From: Euphorbia lathyris
Taxonomy: Eukaryota > Streptophyta > Magnoliopsida > Malpighiales > Euphorbiaceae
Length of the DNA: 64,000 nt
NCBI RefSeq assembly: GCF_963576675.1
Contig: NC_088916.1
Location: 697,001 to 761,000 of the forward strand
Direction: 5' to 3'
Positions 55,576-64,000 of this stretch are shown one piece after another. Position 1 is the stretch's first letter. Every line of letters starts with the position of its first letter. The notes under the pieces are model-generated. The model was not told the origin of the DNA, did not search any database, and saw nothing but the letters and a program-made list of their open reading frames with translations. The position numbers were made by a program, and so were the translations under genes.

Positions 55576-55806
55576 TTGCACATCGATTCTAAGGCTCCCA
55601 ATTCTTCTTATGTTTCATCAAATGCTGGGATAGGCAATGAGCAAGAAGTAACATCTCAGTCTAACAACACCATGGCATTGAAGAAAAGATCTTCTAGGAA
55701 ACCCTCGTTCAGATCATTTTTTAAAATGCTCTGTGGTGAAAACATCCAAAGTTTCACCAGCTTTCAACCACCACCCCCTTTGGATAGGACCATTGGTACT
55801 TGTTAG
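55576..55806 (+). pseudogene. Unidentified exon-like fragment, paralogue of 33.0 kb
   Basis: Encodes HIDSKAPNSSYVSSNAGIGN, then EQEVTSQSNNTMALKKRSSR, then SFRSFFKMLCGENIQ. It parallels the fragment at 33014-33224 in order and frame, and similar DNA precedes both. A 5' splice-like or coding continuation is not evident. Function unknown. Confidence 0.45.
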
Positions 55807-56012
55807 ATCATTCTATGAATTAGATTATTATATCTCAACTGTTTTCTATTGAATTGTTAACAGTTATTAAACAGTTGATCAGCTACTGTTGATCTACTTT
55901 GAGGATGAAGAAGAAGTTTGTCTTTCTTTTGTGTGTTTTTTTGATATTTTCTTTTTAATGGTGTTCATATATTTTTGGGATCTCTCTATTTGATCTACTG
56001 TTGATCTACTCT

Positions 56013-56996
56013 CAGTGGCGGAGCTAGGAGCTAAAGGTCGGAGGGGCTAGACCGTAGGCAAAAAAAATTTAAATATTACTTCAACGTATTTATAAAAAAT
56101 GATATGGTGCAAAAAATACTTTAACGTTTAGGAGCAATTTTACATCTAACGTTTAAAATTGTGCAATTTTACTTTTAACATTGGCAGCCAAGAGCAATTT
56201 TAGCCCTAACATTAGCAAGTTAGGTCAATTTTGGACATCATTATACAATATAGACATTTTATTCGTTATTCTACACTAATTGCATATCTGTTTCCAGAAA
56301 TTTATGCGCCTTGTTCCTAAATAAAATAAAAACAACCATCCGAAATTAAAGTAAATTAGAAATTAAAACCTAAATTAAAATCTCTAAATTAGAGTTCCTA
56401 AATTAGATTAGAAGTTCTTAAATTAATTGTAAAGAATCTTTAAGTAAAAAACATAGTAATAATAATCCCCTAATAATAAACTCTATTTTATAAAAATTAT
56501 AAAATTAAATCTAGAACAGAAATAAAATAAAGAATGATAAATATAAAAAAAAAACTTATTTGAAAATTGGGGTTAAAAGTTGATTGAGAGAAAAAATTGA
56601 GAACAATTAGAATTTAAAAAGAAATATGGAGTGATTTTGGAAATTTTCCAAATTCCACCCCTTTCTTTCTATGCCGCGTGAAAGGTTTTTAATTTAAACC
56701 TTGATATTTGTTAAATGTGGTAAGGGCAAATTCGTCCTTCTGATCTATTTTTCATTTAAACCTAAAGGCACAAAACGACCTCGTTTTGTGCCTTTAGTTT
56801 AAAAAAAATAAACAGATGGGAAGGACGAAATTGTCCTTCCCATCTGATGGTTGAAGAAGAGGATATCCCTCTTCTTCAACCTCTGCCATGGCATGGCAGA
56901 AAATCGCCTAGCCAGGGGTGGAAAACACCCTTGGTGGTGTTTTCCGGCGGACCGGAGGGTCGGGAGACCCTCCCCTAACCCCTGGCTCCGCCCTTG
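56013..56996. mobile_element. Non-autonomous hAT transposon
   Basis: 984 bp with termini CAGTGGCGGAG and (reverse complement) CAAGGGCGGAG, flanked by a perfect 8-bp duplication TCTACTCT (56005-56012 and 56997-57004). The 8-bp duplication and CAG-type TIR fit the hAT superfamily. The interior is AT-rich with no transposase. Confidence 0.88.
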
Positions 56997-57004
56997 TCTA
57001 CTCT

Positions 57005-57522
57005 GATCTCAATGTTCGAAAGAGCCTCAATGATGAAGATCTGGTTGTTGCAGTTGCTCTTTTGTGGATTTGGATTTCCAAGAAGTATAGGTTTCATTGT
57101 TTTTTTTTGTGTGTTTTTTCTACATTTTAGGGTTTTTTCTTGCTCTTTAAAGTCGTTTTGGTCCATTTGTGTATTTTGTAAGGGTTTATTCTTTGTGTTT
57201 TTGTTATAGTATTTGGACTTTTTTCATCCAATAAATATAGAAGCATTTTCATAAAAAAAAAAAAATATTATTAAACATGACCTTTCAAATGAAAATGATT
57301 TAATTTGTAACGTTTTAAAGCTGATTCGAGTCCATTTTTTTGGGTCTCGCGACTTTAAAACGTATTTCCACATATTGAAAACACACTTTAGTGTAATATA
57401 GCCAAAGCAGAATCACTATATGTGATCTCCATTTCGAATCTGAGATTCAATTTGTTCATTCTCTAGGTAAACTCTTTCCTCATAAATGGATTGTTACAAT
57501 CCTAATAATATCCTGATTTTAT
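57005..57522 (+). other. Gene-like flank of the WRC fragment
   Basis: Begins GATCTCAATGTTCGAAAGAG, continuous with DNA left of the hAT insertion, and has T-rich intron-like sequence. 57430-57520 resembles 52180-52263 (GGATTGTTACAATC, then TAATAATATC), so parts of this locus were duplicated upstream of the 84-bp array. Confidence 0.45.
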
Positions 57523-57669
57523 ACCGATGGGAGGAAATGGCGATGTGCAAAAGATGCAGTTATCAGCCAAAAGTATTGCGAGAAGCATAAGAATGTAGGA
57601 CGTCCAAGAAAGACTGCAGGAACTAGCTCCGTATTAACAAGGCCTGTTATAATCAACAGCTCCGGATAA
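57523..57669 (+). pseudogene. WRC-domain exon fragment (growth-regulating-factor type)
   Basis: Encodes TDGRKWRCAKDAVISQKYCE, then KHKNVGRPRK, then a short tail and TAA at 57667-57669. The spacing C-X10-C-X2-H with WRC, KYCEKH and GRPR is the WRC motif of plant growth-regulating factors, a zinc-binding DNA-contact and nuclear-localisation element. It lacks the third GRF Cys arrangement upstream and any QLQ domain nearby, and the exon is short. It is either a broken GRF-like gene or a captured exon. Other WRC proteins are possible parents. Confidence 0.7.
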
Positions 57670-58016
57670 GTCCACAAGGATTTTCTGCTGATTCTGTTGT
57701 TAATGATCCTTCACAAAGAAGCTGTTTCTTCAACTAGAATGACCAAGAAGCACGTGAAGAAAATCGTCAGATTAATCATTAATGGAATAAAAGTAAAATG
57801 ATGTTTGGTTTATGATTTATGATTATGTGACATCATATGATGTTTGGGGAATTTATCTCAAACTTTGGGAAAGTGATAGTAAAGTTTATTTATTTAATAT
57901 AGATTATGCTTCCTTGGGTTCCTTTAATTAGTGATTGTTTGGGTTTGGTGCAAAAATTTCTGATGCCAAAACTTATTCATTCATCATAACACAATTTGAC
58001 AACTAAAAGAGATAAT
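57670..58016. other. Spacer between WRC fragment and LINE-B
   Basis: AT-rich. Nothing recognised. Confidence 0.5.
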
Positions 58017-58034
58017 ATAATGGCTAGACAATTT

Positions 58035-59123
58035 ATATGACAGAAGGATCGCTTTATGTGCTTCTTCTTTGATCGGAAGAATTGTCTTGAATAAAGGGGA
58101 CAAACCTTGGAAAGTTGCTGATTTGAAGGATACGCTCTCTAAAACATGGGGTCTCAGGGAGAATTGGCGGCTCATCTCTATTGGAAGAGGCTATTTTCAT
58201 GTTTTTCTTGAATCTCAGGAGGCCAAAAGCTTGGTGCTTGGGAAAGGGATCGTTCATGTCAAGCCGGGAACCTTTCGTTTGCAACCATGGGTGCCAGACT
58301 TTGATCCTTTGGCGGAGAAAGCGACTAATGCTCAGGTATAGGTCCGATTATATTCTTTGCCTTGGGAGTATTGGGATACACAAATACTAGCGGACATTGC
58401 TAAGGGCATTGGGGGCCTGATCAGATTTGATAACACAACTCTGGAAGGGGATTTTGGTCAATACGCTAGGTTGTTGCTTGATGTGGACTTAGCTAATGAA
58501 TTGCCTGTTAAACTGGGAATTGAGCGTAACGGGAAGCAATTACGATAGAGGTGGTCTATGAGAGGCTTCCGAGTTTTTGCAAGGTCTACTCGTGTATCGG
58601 GCATATGGCTTATGATTGCAAAAGAAATAAAAAACCGGCAGCAGGAGGTTTAAAAAAGACTCAGGGGACTGGTGAAGTGGAGAAGCAGGCTAAAGTTTCT
58701 TCTCAATGTGAACCTGCTCTTGACAGGCCTGCTCATGTTGACTGTGTAATACCGGTAAAGGAGATAACTAGTAGAATTATATCAGACCTTCATCCTGAAG
58801 TTCGGATCCCATAATCAGCCAAGGAAATTGAATGTGCTATGGAGCCTTTTGTTTCTGGCAGCCCGCAAGTCAGTGATGATGAAAGGCTTTTCTCTTCTCC
58901 TGATCGGCCGCCTTCCCCTGGTAACGACAACATACCCGTGATTACTGATACGAATATGAGTGGCACTCCGCCACTCTCATGGGCTGATATCGAAGACGAA
59001 GAGGAGGAGCCCTGGAAGACTGTGACTTCACGGAAGGGGGCGCGCATCAGTAAAAATGTGGTGAATTCCCTTGCTCAACCTCGCGTTCGCCGGGTCAGTA
59101 AAATTCCTATCAGATTTAAATGA
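58035..59123 (+). pseudogene. LINE-B ORF1 (DUF4283-like and degenerate knuckle)
   Basis: Reads IGRIVLNKGDKPWKVADLKD, then TWGLRENWRLISIGRGYFHV, then LQPWVPDFDP, which is DUF4283-type. TAG at 58339-58341 stands at a Trp position (AQ-V-*-VRLYSLPWEYW), and a frameshift lies near 58545. The knuckle is CKVYSCIGHMAYDC, where the second Cys has become Tyr, so zinc binding is doubtful. A TAA at 58812-58814 interrupts, then the tail continues (PPLSWADIEDEEEEPWKTV) to a TGA at 59121-59123 that overlaps the ORF2 ATG. Confidence 0.85.
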
Positions 59124-62100
59124 ATGTCCTTTTCTGGAACTGTAGGGGTATTCTAAACTTAGATACCCAAAGATATCTCACTAATTTATGTTATCTTCAC
59201 AAACCGGATATTCTGTGCCTAGCTGAGCCTATGGTTGCTTTCCAGTCGGTTCCTACTAATTTTTGGAGAAGGCTGGGTTTTACTCTGATTGCATCTAATT
59301 TAAGGGATCCATAATCCTTATGGGTTTTAATTTTTGACAGACTGGGGGACGCTAGCTCCATCAGCTTCTGTCATGACCAATTTGTGCTCGTGAAAGTCCT
59401 AGTGAAGGGAGTCTCCCAGTTTATTTGTGTTGTGTACGTCAGTGTATGGGCAAATCAGAGGAAGGATTTATTTTAGGCTATTCTAGAGCAAAAAAACACA
59501 GTTTCCTGGAGCCTGGTAAGTCTTGGGTGACTTCAATGCGGTTCTGGGATCTCATGAGAAGACGGGTAGAGCTCTTGGTAGATGGTCCTGTCAGGATTTT
59601 TGCAACTTTATTGATGAGGGCCTATTTATTAATGGTCCTGTGACTGGTAATTTTTATACTTGGAGTAATGGCAGGTCCGGCTCCTCTAGAGTCGAATGTC
59701 GCTTGGATAGAGTGCTTATCTCACCAGAATTCTCGGATTTTTGGGGTTCTTTTAATACCATGGTTTTGGTAAGGCATCATTCGGATCACTACCCATTACT
59801 GTTTCGATGTGATAGTTCGCCCCCCTTATTGTCAAGGTTTCGTTTCCAAGGTATGTGGGTCACGCACCCGGGATTACGAGACGTAATTTCTGAATTTTGG
59901 AGCGGGCCTTTCCCCCGTCTTCCTCCTATGCAACTGCTTGGGTTAAAGCTCAGACTTCTGCGGCCTATACTGAGGAGATGGAACAGAGAGGTCTTTGGCT
60001 GTCTAGATGAGAATATTGCAAAGGCTGAAGCTGGTCTGGGGCGAGTCCAATCTGACATTTCATTAAATGGTTTCTCATATGTTCTTAATCAACAGGAACT
60101 GGAAGCTCATGCTCACCTGGACCTTGCTCTTCATCAAAAAGAGATTTATCTACGTGAAAAAAGCAGAGTCCGATGGTTAAAAGAAGGAGATAGAAACAGC
60201 ACATTCTTTCACAGGGTTGCATCTGCACGGAAAGCATCTTCTGGCATCTCTACCTTGCAAATTGATGGGGATTTAGTCACTGACGCTGCACAAATCGCCT
60301 CTCACATAAGTGATTATTACACGAATCTTTTTCGAGCGATTGAGAATCCAGGGAGGAATCTAGACACTGTTCATGATGTCGTCCCTCGCCTGGTTTCAGA
60401 CATGGACAACGCTTCTCTGGTTCGCTGCCCGGACCGTGAGGAGATCAGACAAATCATCTTTAGCATGGATAAAAGCAGCTCTCCAGGGCCTGATGGATTC
60501 ATGGGTTGCTTTTATCAAGCTTATTGGTCTATCATTGGTTCAGATGTTTGTCGAATAGTGGAAGCTTTCTTCAGCACTAGGACTGTCCTGCCTGGGATTA
60601 ATAGCAGCATTATGACTCTTTTACCAAAAGTGTCAAATCCTATAACTATTGATCAGTATCGCCCTATAGCCATGAGCAATTTTTCATACAAGATTATCTC
60701 TAAAATTCTCGCAAATAGATTGGCTGGCATTGCAGGTTCGATTGTATCTGACAATCAATTTGGTTTCATTCCGGGTCGTAGCATTCATCAATGCATTGCT
60801 ATTGCCTCGGAAGGTACCAATATGCTCAAAAAGAAATGTTTTGGGGGCTCTTTGGCTCTAAAGGTGGATACCCGAAAGGCGTTCGATACTCTAGACTGGA
60901 CTTTTTTGTACTGTCGTGAGTGCTTTCGGATTCTCTTCTCAATTTCAGACTTGGATTTCTAATATCTTAGCTTCTGCTAGGGTATCTATTATGACAGGTG
61001 GGACTACTATGGGATACTTCCAATGTTCTAGAGGGGTCAGGCAAGGGGACCCACTATCCCCTATCCTGTTTGGTATTGTAGAAGATTTCTTGAGTCGCTT
61101 GCTTCTGCACCTAAACAATTCAGGTCAATTAAGATCTATGATGTACTCTCGCAGTAATGATTTCCCCACACACCTTCTCTATGTGGATGACATCCTCATA
61201 TTCTGTGCAGCTTCAGTTGATAATCTCCATGTTATTCAGAACACTTTTAACCTCTACAGCTCTATGTCTGGGCAGCATATCAATTGGAACAAATCTAACA
61301 TCTTTTTCAGCAGTTCAATAGGGGCGAGGCGGGCCTCTGTCATGGCCGGAATCCTTGGGGTTTCGATTGGAGCGGTTCCTTTCTCGTATTTGGGAGTCCC
61401 GCTATTCTGGGGTGCCCCGAAAGCCTCTGTGCTGCGTGGCTTGTCGGATAAAATTATCTCAACCTTTGTTAGATGGAAAGGCAATAGCCTCTCGATGGCG
61501 GGTCGGTTAGCATTGGTTAAATCTGTCATAACTGGTTCATTTATTCACTCTTTCACCATATATAAATGGCCTGCCTCTCTCTTATCTCACTTGAAGCGTT
61601 GTACGCAGAATTTCGTCTGGACGGGTTCAACGGAAATTCGGAAGTTAGTTGTGGTTTCTTGGGATATCTGTTGTCGCTCAATTAAGGATGGGGGTATCGG
61701 TTTAAAAGACTTGACAATCCTTAATTCTGCACTACTCGGCAAAATGGCTTGGGGACTTATACATGATAATTCACTATGTTTTAATCTGTTGCGATCTCGC
61801 TTTCTCAGCTCCAAAGGTCAGCCTAGGAATTGGATAGTGAATTCCTCAATATGGGCTTCTGTTCGGATGGTTCATGCGCTTTTACTGACTCAATGTTTTT
61901 GGTGGATTGGGCAAACATCTACTCTTAATTTTTGGCACGGCTTATGGATAAAGCCTTCAATTGCAGATTCAGAGGGGGTGCAGTTAAGAGACACCGGGCT
62001 CGAAAATGTTGAAGTTTACTTGGTTGGGATTCTTGGGGCGAGCTGCCTGATCTACCACCCGCAGTTACGTCTCGCATTCGGAATATTAGCCGTGGGAGAG

Positions 62101-63245
62101 ATATGGAGGATAGATGTGTCTGGGAGCCTTCGGTTAATGGTTTATTTACTGTGAAGAACTTTTATAGCTGGCATTTTAATGTTACTGAGGTTCCAAATTG
62201 GAAAAGCTTCATCAGGGGACCGTCTATTTTGCCATCCCATTCCTTCGTTTGTTGGAGAGCCTCTCTCGATGCCTTGCCAACTCACGATAGACTTCGAATG
62301 TGCGGAATTCAAGTGACTTCGCGCTGCTATTTATGCTCTGCTGATGTTGAAACTCTCGAGCATTTATTTACACGGTGCTCTTTCTCTCGTCAGCTCTGGA
62401 CTAGGGTGAGCTCGTTATTTGGCAGATCCGTCAAGACTGACGGTACTGTTCAGGATCTTTTAGAATCGGCAACTTCTCAGAAATTCAGCTCGCAAATAAA
62501 AGTTTTATGGGCAGCCGCAATAGTTAACGGGTTTTGGATTATTTGGCTTATGCGTAACAAGAAATTATTCGAGGATGAGCCACCGTGTTTGTTCCTAGCG
62601 CTAAGGCGGATGTGGCATTCAATTAGAGACGTGTCTCGTTGTTCAATCGGTTATACTTGGAATTCTACGGTTGAGTCTCAAATTCTAAATCAACTTGGTA
62701 TCACCAAGCGGCTTCCTAAATCCCCGAAGATCATTTTGGTTCGTTGGCAGCCTCCCCCGCCCCAGTGGATAAAAGTAAATACTGATGCTTCAGTAATGGG
62801 CTCCCCTGGTCCTGCAGGCTGTGCTGGGGTCTTCCGGAATTCGACTGGTAATTTCTTGGGAGCCTTCACTTTTCCGATTGAGTCAAGTTTCTCTTTTTTG
62901 GCTGAGCTTCATGCTGCGATTTGGGCAATAAAGGTTGCTGTTATACACGGGTGGACCCATTTGTGGCTTGAAAGTGATTCAACTTATGTAGTTCATCTCC
63001 TTCGAACCAAATCTCTCTCTGTTCCGTGGTCTATTCGTCAGGAATGGCTTTAATGTGTGGAAACTCTTCATTCGATAACCTTCGTGGCTTCTCATGTTTA
63101 TCGGGAAGGAAACCAGGCGACCGATTCTCTTGCCAATTACGGTAGAACATCGTCTGATTATGAGTGGTGGAGTGCTGCTCCTAGTTTTTGTATTCCTTTT
63201 TTATTTTGCAATTTCAGTGGCCGGCCTGTTTACTGTTTCACTTGA
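59120..63245 (+). pseudogene. LINE-B ORF2: endonuclease, reverse transcriptase, RNase H (broken)
   Basis: Starts MNVLFWNCRG at 59120, overlapping ORF1 as ATGA. Endonuclease: GDFNAVLGSHEKTG and HHSDHYPLLF. RT: YRPIAMSNFSYKIISKILAN, FGFIPGRSIHQC, LKVDTRKAFDTLDW, GVRQGDPLSPILF and catalytic YVDDILIF. The zf-RVT region reads CYLCSADVETLEHLFTRC. RVT_3 RNase H follows with NTDAS, AELHA, ESDS and REGNQATDSLA. Breaks: TAA at 59312-59314, indels around 59420-59520, near 60915 and near 62040-62100, and TAA at 63051-63053. The end is TGA at 63243-63245. Confidence 0.92.
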
Positions 63246-63403
63246 TTTTGGTTTTCCTTTGGTTATAACTTTGTAATTTTTTCCTCTTCTTTTTAATAAT
63301 ATCGGTTTGTGGTTAGGTTCTTTCGGGGGTGCCAACATAGTTGGGATGTCCGTATTCCTTTCCCGTACCTGCCTTTACTCAAAAAATAATGGCTAGACAA
63401 TTT

Positions 63404-63780
63404 GAAATAAATAGTGTTTTATAGATTATAATGACATTTGATGTTGTTTAATGGAAAGGAATTCTCTTCAATCCAAATTTAATCTAATGTTCTGTTTTTA
63501 CGAAAACTAATAATAGTAATAAAATGTACGTACGGGTTAGCGATGAAATGATTCGTCTGAATACGTCAACTCTGTTGCTAAGGCAAGGATTGGAAATATC
63601 TCTATGGCACAGTTGCCTATAACATTTTATGGGTTAGCAAATTTGAATAGCAATTTTTCAGTTTTATATATTATACATTGAAGAGATAGCTTTCTATTTG
63701 TAAGTCAGGGCAAAGTGAAAAAGCTTTTGAATTGAATAAAGAGGGAAGAAAATGAGCTCCTCCTATGTGAATACTTAGTC
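63404..63780. other. Spacer after LINE-B
   Basis: AT-rich, no gene recognised. Confidence 0.5.
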
Positions 63781-63946
63781 AGTGATTTAGCGACTAAATT
63801 TTGCACTACGTATTTTTGGTCGCAAAGTTTGCAAGTAAATCAAAAAAATTGACATTCAATCGTTAACTCATGAAATTTGGTCATTAAACGCGTTTAAGGA
63901 CTGAATTGGGACCAGATTTTCCCTAACTAATTACTTTCTTGTAGTG
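63781..63946. mobile_element. CACTA-type terminal fragment
   Basis: Ends TTTCTTGTAGTG (reverse complement CACTACAAGAAA). The interior has GATTTAGCGACTAAATTTTG and TTTTGGTCGCAAA, words typical of CACTA subterminal repeats. The other terminus and a duplication are not identified, so the left limit is approximate. Confidence 0.55.
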
Positions 63947-64000
63947 AGATTTAATACATAATTTGACACTTAAACTTATGCAAGTTCAGAAGCCAATACA

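Larger units (their letters stand above)
58035..63385 (+). mobile_element. LINE-B (second L1-type family), 5' truncated
   Basis: 5.35 kb flanked by an 18-bp duplication ATAATGGCTAGACAATTT (58017-58034 and 63386-63403) with a short oligo(A) tail at the 3' end. It carries ORF1 and ORF2 overlapping by ATGA. The RT, endonuclease and RNase H are clearly different from LINE-A (YVDD instead of FADD at the RT catalytic box). The start lies inside the DUF4283-type region, so the 5' end was lost at insertion. Confidence 0.92.

Overview
This is a transposon-dense stretch of a flowering-plant nuclear genome, probably a eudicot. The evidence is plant L1-type LINEs carrying DUF4283-like ORF1 and an RVT_3-type RNase H, a Ty3/gypsy element with a tRNA-Asp-like primer site, a Sirevirus-like Ty1/copia element, a TRIM, CACTA, hAT and Tourist-like elements, a tRNA-derived SINE, and a fragment of a plant WRC-domain (GRF-type) gene. 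I see no complete host gene, and nearly all coding sequence belongs to transposons. I cannot name the species.

Layout. (1) 1-20.7 kb is one very large inverted duplication: a left arm from 1 (or earlier) to 6495, a 99-bp unique spacer, and a right arm from 6595 to about 20731. Each arm carries a copy of the same L1-type LINE (LINE-A) and the same relic plant promoter and leader. The right arm was later split by a young 7.6-kb Ty3/gypsy element (7232-14876, 5-bp target duplication ATTAG). That element keeps gag and protease but has lost reverse transcriptase, RNase H and the integrase core. The complete right LINE copy ends at 22110 and has a 20-bp target duplication. (2) 22.1-24.8 kb is AT-rich and holds a SINE, a 732-bp non-autonomous CACTA element with tandem palindromic units, an (AT)n microsatellite and a small TIR element. 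(3) 24.8-30.7 kb is a second LINE-A copy on the minus strand. Its 5' end abuts a 173-bp-arm fold-back duplication. (4) 30.7-33.2 kb is AT-rich with a TIR repeat and a small exon-like fragment. (5) 33.2-51.0 kb is a nest: a LINE-B fragment, then a non-coding LTR element (LARD-like, 33474-50183) whose left LTR is split by an 11.6-kb Sirevirus-like copia (33501-45080, target duplication CATGG), then a LINE-A fragment meeting the truncated right LTR. (6) 51.0-58.0 kb holds a GC-rich repeat, an 84-bp tandem repeat, a TRIM with identical LTRs inside an older LTR relic, a Tourist-like MITE, a hAT element with a perfect 8-bp target duplication, and a WRC-domain fragment. (7) 58.0-63.4 kb is LINE-B, with an 18-bp target duplication, followed by a CACTA end.

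How the parts relate. The LINEs, gypsy and copia copies are all damaged, and many of the lesions are in-frame stops readable as CAA, CAG, CGA or TGG changed by C-to-T or G-to-A, as expected in methylated chromatin. The most interesting unit is the fold-back. A relic promoter with a TATA box at 5451 reads into 637 bp of near-perfect inverted repeat around a 99-nt loop, so any transcript would form a long hairpin. That makes the locus a candidate natural hairpin-siRNA source, comparable to known inverted-duplication silencers. A second notable signal is a 20-nt perfect hairpin that recurs five times in the gypsy element, once with paired compensatory changes.
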